Source of the DNA: JACVRW01 sp034664125
Lineage (GTDB): Bacteria > Actinomycetota > Thermoleophilia > Solirubrobacterales > Thermoleophilaceae
Assembly: GCA_034664125.1 (NCBI GenBank)
Contig: JAXDIG010000017.1
Span: 1-64,000, forward strand
Direction: 5' to 3'
DNA length: 64,000 nucleotides
In this document: positions 8,754 to 20,240 of the stretch, piece by piece
Layout of the letters: the number at the start of each line of letters is the position of its first letter
Position numbering within the stretch: the first letter of the stretch is position 1
The notes under the pieces: model-generated
What the model was told of the DNA's origin: nothing
The model's database searches: none
What the model saw: only the letters and a program-made list of their open reading frames with translations
Program-made: the position numbers and the translations under genes

Positions 8754-9146
8754 ATGGACCCTTCCCGTAAGCGCAAGATCCGGCTTGCGGCGGCGCTGGC
8801 CGCCGCCGTGTGCCTGGCGTCGGTGCTGGCTTACACGAGCTTCAGCGCGGCCTCCGAGGCAGCGAAGCCGTCCGAGTTGCGGGAGGGCCACTCCTACGAG
8901 GTGACCGGCAAGGTGGTCGACGGCTCGATCGCTCGCGCGGGCAACGAGCTGCGCTTCCGCATCCGCGACCGCGACGGCAGCAAGTCGGTTCCCGTCACGT
9001 ACACGGGCTCCGTGCCGGACCCGTTCCGGGAGGGTCGCGAGGTGATCGTCTCGGGTGAGCTCAAGCGGGGCATGTTCGTCGCCGACCGCGACTCGCTCGT
9101 GACCAAGTGCCCGTCCAAGTTCACCAAGCAAGAGCAGTCCAGCTGA
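8754..9146 (+). CDS. ccmE: Cytochrome c maturation haem chaperone CcmE, cysteine variant
   Basis: CcmE takes haem from CcmC/D and hands it to CcmF for attachment to apocytochrome c. This 130-residue protein has one N-terminal membrane anchor (about 8-28) and the OB-fold region with the family pattern YTGSVPDPFREGREVIVSGEL. The haem-binding site, normally HxxxY, reads CPSKF here (Cys119 to Phe123), so a cysteine replaces the histidine and Phe the tyrosine. Cysteine forms (CxxxY) are known from archaea and some delta-proteobacteria. It is followed at once by ccmF with one base between the stop and the next GTG. Confidence 0.9.
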   Translation: MDPSRKRKIRLAAALAAAVCLASVLAYTSFSAASEAAKPSELREGHSYEVTGKVVDGSIARAGNELRFRIRDRDGSKSVPVTYTGSVPDPFREGREVIVSGELKRGMFVADRDSLVTKCPSKFTKQEQSS

Positions 9147-9147
9147 C

Positions 9148-11307
<2,160 letters not shown>

Positions 11308-11369
11308 CCTTAACCCTGAGATACAAGGGAAACGTCAGACTCGTGGCCGGCAACTAGCCTCCCGCGCGC

Positions 11370-11672
11370 ATGGAGTACGCGCTCGCGCTTCTGGTCTTGG
11401 CCGCCCTGGTTGCCGTGGTTGTCGCCCGGCCGCTGATGCGTCGCGGCGACGAAGAGCGGTTGGAGAGCGGCCGCATCCAAGAGCTCAGCGCCGCCAAGGA
11501 GGCCAAGTACCGCGAGATCCGCGACGCCGAGCTGGACCACCAGATGGGCAAGCTCTCGCGCGAGGACTGGCGCTCGGTCGACCGCGACCTGCGCGGCGAG
11601 GCGATCGTGATCCTGCGCGAGCTGGACCGCCTGGAGGGGCGGCAGCCGGACGGTGTGGAGGGTCCGGCGTAG
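11370..11672 (+). CDS. Small membrane-anchored CcmI-like helical protein
   Basis: A 100-residue protein with one N-terminal membrane helix (about 3-20) and a charged helical tail. The pattern ELSAAKEAKYREIRDAELD followed by GKLSREDW resembles the N-terminal part of CcmI, the apocytochrome chaperone found beside ccmF in many actinobacteria; TPR repeats are lacking. The position right after ccmEF supports a role in cytochrome c maturation. The ATG follows TAGCCT by nine bases. Confidence 0.65.
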   Translation: MEYALALLVLAALVAVVVARPLMRRGDEERLESGRIQELSAAKEAKYREIRDAELDHQMGKLSREDWRSVDRDLRGEAIVILRELDRLEGRQPDGVEGPA

Positions 11673-11679
11673 CCGGACC
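11661..11679. terminator. Hairpin between convergent genes
   Basis: GGTCCGGC-GTA-GCCGGACC is a perfect 8-bp stem with a three-base loop spanning the stop codon of the CcmI-like gene, just before the convergent secG stop. It has no U tract, so it may be a bidirectional transcription barrier rather than a classical terminator. Confidence 0.45.
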
Positions 11680-11684
11680 CAAGC

Positions 11685-11909
11685 TCAGATCTTCAGGAGC
11701 AGGATCACGTTCACGACGAAGAGCAGCGCGAACGCCACGGTCCAGCGGTTCAGGTTGCGCTCCACCAGCGAGCCGCCGCCGAACGGGCCCGCGCCGGTGC
11801 CGACGCCGAAGGCGCCCGAGAGGCCCGCGTCCTTGCCTGAGTGCAGCAAGATGAGCACGATCAGGACCACGCTTAGGATCACCTGGACGCCGCTGAGAAT
11901 CGCTACCAC
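11685..11909 (-). CDS. secG: Preprotein translocase subunit SecG
   Basis: A 74-residue protein with two membrane helices (about 3-23 and 53-73) joined by a Gly-rich loop, the standard SecG layout: LLHSGKDAGLSGAFG then ERNLNRWT. SecG joins SecYE to assist protein export. The GTG start is seven bases after TACCCT, fitting a leaderless mRNA. Confidence 0.92.
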   Translation of the reverse strand: MVAILSGVQVILSVVLIVLILLHSGKDAGLSGAFGVGTGAGPFGGGSLVERNLNRWTVAFALLFVVNVILLLKI

Positions 11910-11947
11910 GGCGAAGAGGGTAGCGGGGCGGGGCGCCGCTCGGCGGC

Positions 11948-13306
11948 TCAGCCGGTCGTGTCCGTGAACCGCACCGCGCCGGCGCGCAGGGCGGGGCAGA
12001 CGACCCCGTGGGCGAAGCGGCGGCCATAGAACTCGGCCTGGCTCGCCAGCTCCTGACCGGCGCCCAGGTCCTGCACGCCCGACAGGATCCTCAGCACCGA
12101 GTCCGTCAGCCTCAGGTCACGCAGCGGCTGGGTCACTCGGCCGTCCTCGATCAGGAACGTGCCGTCGCGCGTGACGGCGGTGACCAACGTCTCCTTCGGG
12201 CGCACGACGTTCTCGTACCAGAAGCGGGTCACGTAGACGCCGCGCTCGATCGGCGCGCACAGCTCCTCCACGTCGCGGGCGCCGCCCCCGGTCAGCACGA
12301 GGTTGTACGGCTGTGGCCCCTCCGGGATGCCCCCGGGCGCCAGGGCGTGCCCCGTCGACGCGGCGCCCGCCAGCGCCCCGCTGCGCAGGTCGTGCACCAC
12401 GGCCTGCGCGACCCCGTCCTGGATCAGCGGCATCGGCTGCTTCGGCGTGCCCTCCGCGTCGAAGGCGCGCGGGAGGGTGGCGTGGTGCTGCGGTGAGTCG
12501 GAGAGGTTGATCGCGGGGGCCGCCACCCGCTCGCCGAGACGGCCGGCCAGGGCACCGCGTCCCTCGGCGTACGCGAGCCCGTTCAGGGCGGTTGAGCCGA
12601 GCAGCTCGAGCAGGGAGCCCACCGCGCGCGACTCCATCACCACCGGGTACTCGCCCGGGGGCAGCTCGGCGGGGGTGCCCGGCGCCAGCGCCTTCGCGGC
12701 CGCGCGCTCGGTGAGCGGCTCGGGCTCGATCGCCGAGGCCGCGACGCCCACCCTCGAAGCGTAGCCCGAGCGCCCGCCGGGGCCGATGCAGATCACCTTC
12801 ATGAGGGCGTCCGTGGTGCGGTCAAGCGCGCCGCCGGCGCTGGTGGCCACCGCGCGCTCCTCCTCGGCCACGGTCCAGACCCCGTGCGCCTCGAGCTTGT
12901 GGCGCTCCGCGGCGGCGAACGCCGTGGCCAGCGCGGCGCCGCCGCGGGCCGGGTCGAGCGCCGCGGTGTCCGGGTCGTGCCCACGGTGGGGACGGGGCGG
13001 CGGCCCGGGCGGGAAGCCGGGGTGCGTCGTGGGCGCGGCGGTGGCGGCCGCGGCCTCGGCGGCCAGGAGCGCCCGGTCGGCGCACGCGCTCAGCGACTGC
13101 GCGTCTGTTTCGTTGGTGGCGGCGCGGCCGAGATGGCCGTCCACCAGAACGGCGAGCTCGACGGTCACGTCGTCGATGGCCGTGGCCTGGGTGGGGCGGT
13201 TGCCGGCGAAGCGCAGCAGCAGCGAGCGCTCGTGGGTCACGTGCGCCAGTGCTTCGCCTTCCGGCGCGGCGGCCACAGCGGCCTCCGCTACGTCGAGGGC
13301 GCTCAA
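11948..13306 (-). CDS. pmbA: TldD/PmbA-family protein (PmbA/TldE-like subunit)
   Basis: The partner of TldD in a heterodimeric metalloprotease that degrades or matures modified peptides. The likely TTG start (LSALDVAEAAV) overlaps the tldD stop as TTGA, so translation is coupled, giving about 452 residues. It lacks the HExxxH motif of TldD, as expected for the non-catalytic PmbA/TldE subunit, and has the family's C-terminal blocks such as SGALAGAASTGHALAPGG. The same strand stays open upstream because of tldD's base composition; that extension is not coding. Confidence 0.85.
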   Translation of the reverse strand: MSALDVAEAAVAAAPEGEALAHVTHERSLLLRFAGNRPTQATAIDDVTVELAVLVDGHLGRAATNETDAQSLSACADRALLAAEAAAATAAPTTHPGFPPGPPPRPHRGHDPDTAALDPARGGAALATAFAAAERHKLEAHGVWTVAEEERAVATSAGGALDRTTDALMKVICIGPGGRSGYASRVGVAASAIEPEPLTERAAAKALAPGTPAELPPGEYPVVMESRAVGSLLELLGSTALNGLAYAEGRGALAGRLGERVAAPAINLSDSPQHHATLPRAFDAEGTPKQPMPLIQDGVAQAVVHDLRSGALAGAASTGHALAPGGIPEGPQPYNLVLTGGGARDVEELCAPIERGVYVTRFWYENVVRPKETLVTAVTRDGTFLIEDGRVTQPLRDLRLTDSVLRILSGVQDLGAGQELASQAEFYGRRFAHGVVCPALRAGAVRFTDTTG

Positions 13307-14739
13307 GCGACCCCTACCTCGACGTCTCGAAAGCGCGCCGGCGCGGAGCCATGCGAGACATGCGTCGTCTGGCCCGGCTCGCCCTTGCCGCAATCGAGCA
13401 GCGCGCTCAGCTGCCACTCGGAGGCCGAGCAGACCGCGTCGCAGCCCGCCCAGAACCGGGGCGTGACGCCCGCGTAGCTCGGGTTGCGCACTAGCCGTCC
13501 GACCTCGCCGTTGTGGATCTCCCAGCCGGCCTCGCCCTCGAACTGGAAGTGGAGCCGGCGGTCGTCGATCGACCACGAGCGGTTCGTGTCGATCAGCAGC
13601 CCGCGCTCGGTGTCCGCCACCAGGTCGGCGAGCGTGCCGGCGTCGCCCGGCTCGAGGCTGACGTTCGTCATGCGCACGATCGGCTGGCGCGCGAAGCCGT
13701 CGGCGCGCATGCAGCCGCCGGAGCGGTCGAGGCCGATCTCGGCCGCCGTCTCGCGAGAGGACAGGAAGCCCGCCAGCACCCCGTCGCGGACGATCGGCAT
13801 GCTGCGGCCCTCGACCCCCTCGTCGTCCCAGCGGTAGCTGCCGAGGCCGCCCGGGTGGGTGGCGTCGGCGGTCACGTTCACGTGCTCGGAGCCGAAGCGC
13901 AGCTTGCCGATCCCGTCGGAGGGCACGAAGCTGGTGCCGGCGTAGGACGCCTCGCGGCCGAGCACGCGGTCGAGCTCGACCGCGTGGCCGACCGACTCGT
14001 GCAGCTGGGATCCCAGCTGCTCGCCCGCGAGGATCAGCGTCGTGGTTTCGGAGGGGCACGCGGGCGCGCGCACAAGCGCGGCGGCCTCCGCCGACACGCG
14101 CGGGGCCTCGCCGGCCAGGTCGAGCAAGAGGAAGCGCTCGTAGCCGGTCTGCTCCATGTGCCCGCCGTGCGATGTGGGGAAGGAGCGGATCTGGCTCTCC
14201 TCGCCGTCCACCGCGACGGCCGCGAGCCCGCCGCCGCACTCGGTGAGCACCTGCTCGCAGAGCGCGCCATCGGTGGAGGCGAACAGCTTGTGCACGCGCA
14301 CGGCCTGGAAGCGAGCGTGCGTGACCGCCACCTCGGGCTCGGTGCGCAGTAGTGCGTCGGCCGCCCACAGGACCGCGAGCTTGTCCTCGAGCGGCACCTC
14401 GAAGGGGTCGCGCTCGGCTGGGCTCTCGTAGCTGCCGACGGCGGGCGGCTCCTCCGCCAGCGCGGCGCCACGCGAGGGCGGCTGGGCGGCGGCCACGGCA
14501 AGCGCGCGCTCGAGGGCGGCCTCCGCCCCGCGCTTGTCGGTGCCGCGCACGGCGGCGAAGCCCCACGAGCCGCCGACCCGGACCCGCACCCCGATCCCCT
14601 CGGAGTCCTGGGAGTCGGCCTGGTCGACGGCGCCGTTGCGGGTGGACAGCAGCTCGGACTGCGTGCGCACGAAGCGCGCGTCCGCATATTCCGCCCGCTT
14701 TCCAGCGGCATCCATCAAGTCCTGGAGGAGGTCACGCAC
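13303..14739 (-). CDS. tldD: TldD metalloprotease
   Basis: A 478-residue protein of the TldD family. The zinc motif HExxxH is intact as HESVGH (His247, Glu248, His252). Further family blocks include YAGTSFV, GGCMRADGFARQPIVRMTN and the C-terminal CGKGEPGQ. Substrates in other bacteria are unfolded or leader peptides, but none can be inferred here since no RiPP gene is nearby. The start is GTG, nine bases after TAGGCT. It is followed by and coupled to the pmbA gene. Confidence 0.9.
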   Translation of the reverse strand: MRDLLQDLMDAAGKRAEYADARFVRTQSELLSTRNGAVDQADSQDSEGIGVRVRVGGSWGFAAVRGTDKRGAEAALERALAVAAAQPPSRGAALAEEPPAVGSYESPAERDPFEVPLEDKLAVLWAADALLRTEPEVAVTHARFQAVRVHKLFASTDGALCEQVLTECGGGLAAVAVDGEESQIRSFPTSHGGHMEQTGYERFLLLDLAGEAPRVSAEAAALVRAPACPSETTTLILAGEQLGSQLHESVGHAVELDRVLGREASYAGTSFVPSDGIGKLRFGSEHVNVTADATHPGGLGSYRWDDEGVEGRSMPIVRDGVLAGFLSSRETAAEIGLDRSGGCMRADGFARQPIVRMTNVSLEPGDAGTLADLVADTERGLLIDTNRSWSIDDRRLHFQFEGEAGWEIHNGEVGRLVRNPSYAGVTPRFWAGCDAVCSASEWQLSALLDCGKGEPGQTTHVSHGSAPARFRDVEVGVA

Positions 14740-14787
14740 CCGCGCGCCAGCCTATCGCGAGCCTAAGTGGTCAGTAGCCTCCACAAC

Positions 14788-15057
14788 ATGTGCCGCAACA
14801 TCCGCACCCTCTACAACTTCGAGCCGTCTGCCACCGAGGAGGAGGTGCGCTCCGCCTCCCTGCAGTACGTCCGCAAGATCAGCGGCTTCACCAAGCCGTC
14901 GCAGGCCAACGCGGAGGCATTCGAGCGCGCCGTGGACGCCGTGGCCGAGATCTCGTCGCAGCTGCTCGCCGAGCTGGTCACCGCCGCGCCGCCCAAGGAC
15001 CGCGAGGTCGAAGCCGCCAGGGCGCGCGCCCGGGCGGCCGAGCGCTACGCGGCGTAG
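14788..15057 (+). CDS. DUF2277 family protein
   Basis: An 89-residue soluble protein. The N-terminus MCRNIRTLYNFEP and the block YVRKISGFTKPS are the recognisable signature of DUF2277, a small family with no known function. The ATG is seven bases after TAGCCT, so the mRNA is probably leaderless. It is transcribed divergently from tldD and converges with the glutamate dehydrogenase gene. Confidence 0.85.
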   Translation: MCRNIRTLYNFEPSATEEEVRSASLQYVRKISGFTKPSQANAEAFERAVDAVAEISSQLLAELVTAAPPKDREVEAARARARAAERYAA

Positions 15058-15069
15058 CGGCCTCCCGGC

Positions 15070-18000
15070 CTAGGTCCGCGCGCCCGCCTGCAGCAGGTTG
15101 CGCACCTCGCGCACGGCCACCGGCAGGGTGGTCGTGTCGAACACGTGGCCGACCCGGATCTCGGCGAGCGTCTGCAGGCAGCGCTCCGACGCCGGGTTGC
15201 GCTCCACCCAGGCGTCCACCCGCTCGGAGGCGGAGCCGCTGCGCTCGGGGTCGCGCAGCACCTCGGCGGTGAGGCTGCGGTGGAGGCTGTAGAGGTCATC
15301 GCGCAGCGCGGCGCGCGCGAGCGCGCGCCAGCGGTCGTCGCGGGGGAGGGCCACGATGCGGTCGCGCAGCCAGTGCAGCTCCAGGCGCTCGCCGAGCCGG
15401 AAGTGCACGGCGGCCACCTCCTCCACCTCGAGGCCGGTTTCCGCGGCCACCTCGACGATGTCGAACGTGGAGAACATGGTGGCCAGGCCCGCCACGCGGT
15501 GGGCCAGCCCTGGCGGGACCCCGGCCTGCTCGAACTCGTCGGCCTGGACCATCAGCGGCTCGACGTCCGAAGCGCCGAGCAGCCGCTGGAGCGACTTGGC
15601 GAGCGCGGCCGCGCCGGGCGAGAAGAAGTGCACCGTCGCGCCGATGTCGAGCGGCCGGCTGCGGTGGGCCACCAACCAGCGCGACCCGCGCTCGACCAGC
15701 CTGCGTCCCTCGAGCAGCAGCTTGAGCTGCACCTCGGCGGCCACCTGGTTGTCGAGCGCCTCGATCTCCGCCCACTGCGCGCGCATTCCGAAGATGTCGC
15801 GCGCCGCGGCGTAGGCGCGCGCGATCTCCGAGGCGGGCGCGCCGCTCTCCTCGTGCAGCCGGAAGGCGAACGTGATGCCGCCCCCGTGCTCCATGTTGTT
15901 GATCACCTGCGTCGCGATGATCTCGCGCCGCAGCCGGTGGGCGCGGATCTGGTCGCCGAAGCGCTGCGGCAGCGGTGCCGGGAAGTAGCGGTCGAGCTCG
16001 GCGGAGAGGTGGGGGTCCTCCGGCACGTCGGAGTCGAGCAGCTCCGCGTAGAGGTCGATCTTGCTGTAGGCGAGCGCCACCGCCAGCTCCGGGCGAGTCA
16101 GCCCGCGGTCCTCGCGGTTGCGCTCGGCCAGCTCCTCGCCGCTGGGCAGTGCCTCCAGCTCGCGGTCGAGCTTGCGCGAGTGCTCGAGCGCCTCGAGGAA
16201 GCGGGTGTGGACGTCCACCATGCCGGGGGCGTGCGTCTCGGCCAGGGAGAGCGTCTCGGCCTGCTCGTAGTTGTCCTTCAGCACCAGCTCGGCCACCGCC
16301 GCCGTCATCTCCACGAGCAGCTCGTCGCGCTGCTTGCGCGTGAGGTCGCCGCTCGCCACGGCCTGGTCGAGCACGATCTTGATGTTCACCTCGCGGTCGG
16401 AGCAGTCCACGCCGCCCGAGTTGTCGATCGCGTCCGTGTTGATGCGGCCGCCCGCCCGCGCGTACTCGATCCGGGCGCGCTGGGTGAGCCCGAGGTTGCC
16501 GCCCTCCCCGACCACCCGGCAGCGCAGGTCGGCGGCGTCCACGCGTACCGGGTCGTTGGCCTTGTCCCCGGCGTCGGCGTGGGACTCCGTCTTCGCCTTC
16601 ACGTAGGTGCCGATGCCGCCGTTCCAGAGCAGGTCGGCGGGAGCGCGCAACAGCGCGCGGATCAGGTCGTTGGGGGCGAGCGCCTCGTCGCGTATGTCGA
16701 GCGCCGCGCGCAGCTGCCGCGACACCGGGATCGACTTGGCCGTGCGCGGGAACACTCCGCCGCCCTCGGAGATCACCTCACGGTCATAGTCGCCCCACGA
16801 CGAGCGCTCCAGCTCGAACAGGCGCCGGCGCTCCTCCCAGCTGCGGGCGGCGTCCGGTTCCGGGTCGAGGAACAGGTGCCGGTGGTCGAAGGCGCCGATC
16901 AAGCGGATGTGCTTCGACAGCAGCATCCCGTTGCCGAACACGTCGCCGGACATGTCGCCGATGCCGACGACGGTGAAGTCCTGTCCCTCGACGTCGTGCC
17001 CGAGCTCGCGGAAGTGCCGTTTCACCGACTCCCAGGCGCCGCGGGCCGTGATGCCCATCTGCTTGTGGTCGTAGCCGCTCGAGCCGCCCGAGGCGAACGC
17101 GTCGCCCAGCCAGAACCCGTAGTCGCCCGCGACCGCGTTGGCCACGTCCGACAGCGTCGCCGTGCCCTTGTCCGCGGCGACGACCAAATACGGGTCGTCC
17201 TCGTCGTAGCGGACCACGTCGGGCGGCGGTTCGATGTCCTGGCCCACGATGTTGTCGGTCAGGTCGAGCAGCCCGCCGATGAAGACGCGGTAGCAGGCCT
17301 CGACCTCGGCGAGCAGCTCGTCGCGATCGTCGCCCGGCGGCGGCCGCTTGACCACGAAGCCGCCCTTGGCGCCCACCGGCACGATCACCGCGTTCTTGAC
17401 CATCTGGGCCTTCATCAGCCCGAGCACCTCGGTGCGGAAGTCCTCGCGCCGGTCCGACCAGCGGATCCCGCCGCGCGCCACCTTGCCGCCTCTGAGGTGC
17501 ACGCCCTCGGTGCGCGGGGAATACACGAAGATCTCGAAGCGCGGCCGCGGCCGCGGCAGCCACGGCAGGTGCTCGGGGTCGAGCTTGAACGACAGGTAGG
17601 GCTTGCGTCCGCCGTCGGCGGCCCGCTGGAAGAAGTTCGTGCGCAGCGTGGCCCGCACGACGCCCAGGAAGCTGCGCAGGATGCGGTCCTGGTCGAGGCT
17701 CTCGACCGCGTCGATCTCCTCCTCGACGCTCGCGCCGATCTGCTCGGCCTTCTCGGGGTCGGCCGCCTCCGGGTCGAAGCGAGCGAGCACCAGGTCGATG
17801 AGCAGGCGCGCCACGCGCGGATGGCCGACGAGTGCCTGCTCCACGTAGCGGTCGCTGAACGTGGTGCCGGCCTGGCGCAGGTAGTGGCCGATGGCGCGCA
17901 GCACCGTGGCCTCGCGCCAGGTCAGGCCGGCGCGCAGCACCAGCCGGTTGTAGCCGTCGCTCTCGGTGTCGCCGCGCCAGGCGCGGATGAAGGCATCCTG

Positions 18001-19902
18001 GAACGCGTCCCTGATGCCATCGGTTTCGAGCTCGTCCTTGCCGGAGTAGGTCAGGCCGAAGTCGTAGATCCACACGCTCTCGCGGTCGCGCGGGCTGATC
18101 GCGTAGGGGCGCTCGTCCGCCACCTCCACGCCCATGTCCTCGAACAGGGGGAGCAGGTCGGACAGCGCCAGCGGCGGTCCCGCCCGGAACACCTTCGCGC
18201 GCAGCGCGCTCTCCGGGCCCTCGAGCGGACGGTAGAGGCGCAGCAACAGGTCGTCCGGCTCGGTCAGCTCCTCGATGCGCGCGATGTCGGACACGGCCGA
18301 GCGCGGCACCCAGTCGTCGCGGTAGCCGGCCGGGAAGGCCTCGCCGTAGCGGCGGTAGAGCACGGCGCCGCGCTCCTCGCCGTGCTCGTCGAGCAGCGCC
18401 TCCTCGAGGTCGTCGCCCCACGAGCGGGTGGCCGCCACCAGCAGCGTCTCCGTCTTGCGCTCGTCCACCTCGGCGACCGTGCCGGGCTCCACGTAGGCCA
18501 GGTAGTGCAGACGCACGAGCACGGACTCCGAAACCCGGGTGGTGTAGTCGATGCTGGTCGCGCCGGTCGCCCGTGTGAGGATGCGCTCGACCCGGCGCCG
18601 GTTCTCGGTGTTGAAGCGGTCGCGCGGCACGAACACGAGGCAGGAGATGAAGCGGTCGAAGGTGTCGCGGCGCACGAACAGCCGCACCCGCTGGCGCGCC
18701 CCCAGGTGGAGGATCCCCATGCTGATCCGGAACAGGTCGTCGACCGCGATCTGGAACAGCTCGTCGCGCGGGTAGTCCTCGAGGATCTCGAGCAGCGCCT
18801 TCTCGTCGTGGCTCCCGGCGGGGAAGGCCGCGCGCCCCACGACCGCGTCCACCTTGCGCCTCAGCATCGGGATCTCGCGCGGGCTGGCGTGGTAGGCGTT
18901 GTGGGTGTAGAGGCCGAGGAAGCGCCGCTCCCCGATCACACCGCCCTCGGCGTCGAAGCTCTTGACGCCGACGTAGTCCAGGTACACCGGCCGGTGCACG
19001 GTCGCGCGCGAGTTCGCCTTCGTGAGGTTGAGCAGGTACGGCTCGAGCGCCCGTGAGCGCACCGCCGCCGGCAGCTTGTCGAACCCGTGCGAGCTCTCGT
19101 CCCCGCTGGCCTGGCGCAGGATGCCGAGCCCCGAGTCGGGCACCGACACGAGGCTGAGCTCGCCAGCCTCGCCCGACAGCTCGTAGTCGCGGCAGCCGAG
19201 GAAGACGAAGCTGTGGTCCTCGAGCCAGGCGAGGAAGGCCCGGGCCTCGGCCACCTCGTCCGGATCGAGCGGGGGCGGGTCGGTCCCCAGCTCCGCCACC
19301 AGGTCCAGCACCCGGGCGCGCATCTCCGGCCAGTCGGTCACCGCCGCGCGCACCTCGTCGATCACGCGGACGACATGGCTCTCGAGCTGCCCGAGCTCGT
19401 CACGATCGGTCTGGCGGGCGACCTCCAGGTGGATGACGGATTCGGCCAGCGTGCCCTCGGCCTCCGCTCCGTGCGGCAGCACCTCGAGCAGGCCACCCTC
19501 GGCGTCGCGGCGCACCTGGATGACCGGGTGGATGACCAGGTGCACGCCGAAGCCGCGCCGGTTCAGCTCCATGCCGATCGAATCGACGAGGAACGGCATG
19601 TCGTCGGTCACGATCTCGACCGCCGTGTGAGGCGACTCCCAGCCGTGCACCTCGAACTCGGGGTTGTAGATGCGGACCTTGGTGGTCCCCGGCGTGCGCC
19701 GCCGGGCGAGGTCGAAGTGGGCGAGGGCGGCCCCGTACAGGTCGAGGTCGCGCCGCTCGGCGATGTCCTCCGAGGACACCCAGCGGTAGTACTGGCGGGC
19801 GAAGGCCTCCGCCCTGCTCGCGTCGTCTCCTTTGAGGTGCTCCCGAAGCCGCGAGCAGACTGTGTCTATGAGCGTCTCGTCGACGTCGAGGGCGTGCGCC
19901 AC
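15070..19902 (-). CDS. NAD-specific glutamate dehydrogenase, large (GDH-180 type)
   Basis: A 1,610-residue enzyme that converts glutamate to 2-oxoglutarate and ammonia with NAD. The length matches the 180-kDa class of actinobacteria and proteobacteria: a long N-terminal region with ACT-like regulatory modules, a central catalytic domain (about 700-1200) with RGGIRWSDR and VPVGAKGGFVVK blocks, and a helical C-terminal domain. The block MSGDVFGNGML and GGIGTYVKAKTE belong to the dinucleotide-binding part. It is mainly catabolic and usually allosterically controlled. GTG start. Confidence 0.95.
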   Translation of the reverse strand: MAHALDVDETLIDTVCSRLREHLKGDDASRAEAFARQYYRWVSSEDIAERRDLDLYGAALAHFDLARRRTPGTTKVRIYNPEFEVHGWESPHTAVEIVTDDMPFLVDSIGMELNRRGFGVHLVIHPVIQVRRDAEGGLLEVLPHGAEAEGTLAESVIHLEVARQTDRDELGQLESHVVRVIDEVRAAVTDWPEMRARVLDLVAELGTDPPPLDPDEVAEARAFLAWLEDHSFVFLGCRDYELSGEAGELSLVSVPDSGLGILRQASGDESSHGFDKLPAAVRSRALEPYLLNLTKANSRATVHRPVYLDYVGVKSFDAEGGVIGERRFLGLYTHNAYHASPREIPMLRRKVDAVVGRAAFPAGSHDEKALLEILEDYPRDELFQIAVDDLFRISMGILHLGARQRVRLFVRRDTFDRFISCLVFVPRDRFNTENRRRVERILTRATGATSIDYTTRVSESVLVRLHYLAYVEPGTVAEVDERKTETLLVAATRSWGDDLEEALLDEHGEERGAVLYRRYGEAFPAGYRDDWVPRSAVSDIARIEELTEPDDLLLRLYRPLEGPESALRAKVFRAGPPLALSDLLPLFEDMGVEVADERPYAISPRDRESVWIYDFGLTYSGKDELETDGIRDAFQDAFIRAWRGDTESDGYNRLVLRAGLTWREATVLRAIGHYLRQAGTTFSDRYVEQALVGHPRVARLLIDLVLARFDPEAADPEKAEQIGASVEEEIDAVESLDQDRILRSFLGVVRATLRTNFFQRAADGGRKPYLSFKLDPEHLPWLPRPRPRFEIFVYSPRTEGVHLRGGKVARGGIRWSDRREDFRTEVLGLMKAQMVKNAVIVPVGAKGGFVVKRPPPGDDRDELLAEVEACYRVFIGGLLDLTDNIVGQDIEPPPDVVRYDEDDPYLVVAADKGTATLSDVANAVAGDYGFWLGDAFASGGSSGYDHKQMGITARGAWESVKRHFRELGHDVEGQDFTVVGIGDMSGDVFGNGMLLSKHIRLIGAFDHRHLFLDPEPDAARSWEERRRLFELERSSWGDYDREVISEGGGVFPRTAKSIPVSRQLRAALDIRDEALAPNDLIRALLRAPADLLWNGGIGTYVKAKTESHADAGDKANDPVRVDAADLRCRVVGEGGNLGLTQRARIEYARAGGRINTDAIDNSGGVDCSDREVNIKIVLDQAVASGDLTRKQRDELLVEMTAAVAELVLKDNYEQAETLSLAETHAPGMVDVHTRFLEALEHSRKLDRELEALPSGEELAERNREDRGLTRPELAVALAYSKIDLYAELLDSDVPEDPHLSAELDRYFPAPLPQRFGDQIRAHRLRREIIATQVINNMEHGGGITFAFRLHEESGAPASEIARAYAAARDIFGMRAQWAEIEALDNQVAAEVQLKLLLEGRRLVERGSRWLVAHRSRPLDIGATVHFFSPGAAALAKSLQRLLGASDVEPLMVQADEFEQAGVPPGLAHRVAGLATMFSTFDIVEVAAETGLEVEEVAAVHFRLGERLELHWLRDRIVALPRDDRWRALARAALRDDLYSLHRSLTAEVLRDPERSGSASERVDAWVERNPASERCLQTLAEIRVGHVFDTTTLPVAVREVRNLLQAGART

Positions 19903-19931
19903 GGTCTACCACCGAGTCTACGCCCCCGGTG

Positions 19932-20240
19932 CTACCAGATGTAGGCCTCGATCACCCTCGCCACCTCATCCGCGGGCACCGGGCCAACGCGCAGCTCCCA
20001 GAGACGCCCGTCCTGGGAGTTGCCGGGCCGCGCGTCGATGCCGGCCTCCGCCAGCAGCCGCCGGACCACGACCGCGCGCAGGATGCACTCACGGCCGTGC
20101 CAGCGGACGTCGATGCCGTAGCCGTCCTCCGTGGGCCAGATCGTGAGCCGATCGGGGCGGATCGCGCCGGGCTCGGCCTGCCCGAGCCGCGGCGTCGCGC
20201 TGCGCTCGAAGCGCGGGCCCAGCCGAGCCTCCGTCGTCAT
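19932..20240 (-). CDS. Small protein of unknown function
   Basis: A 102-residue protein starting MTTEARLGPRF at an ATG that overlaps the stop of the preceding small gene as ATGA, so the two are translationally coupled. It has no membrane segment; the C-terminal half (RLWELRVGPVPADEVARVIEAYIW) looks like a compact alpha/beta domain. No family recognised. Confidence 0.55.
   Translation of the reverse strand: MTTEARLGPRFERSATPRLGQAEPGAIRPDRLTIWPTEDGYGIDVRWHGRECILRAVVVRRLLAEAGIDARPGNSQDGRLWELRVGPVPADEVARVIEAYIW

Noticed and set aside
11948..14566. A single 872-codon minus-strand frame covering pmbA and most of tldD
   Set aside because: Only the part after the tldD stop (from 13306) is family-like. 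The upstream extension is out of frame with tldD and Arg/Gly-rich.
15145..19056. Open plus-strand frame of about 1,300 codons opposite the glutamate dehydrogenase gene
   Set aside because: It is the antisense shadow of a GC-rich gene. The product is rich in Arg, Ala, His and Val without domains, while the minus strand has clear dehydrogenase motifs.
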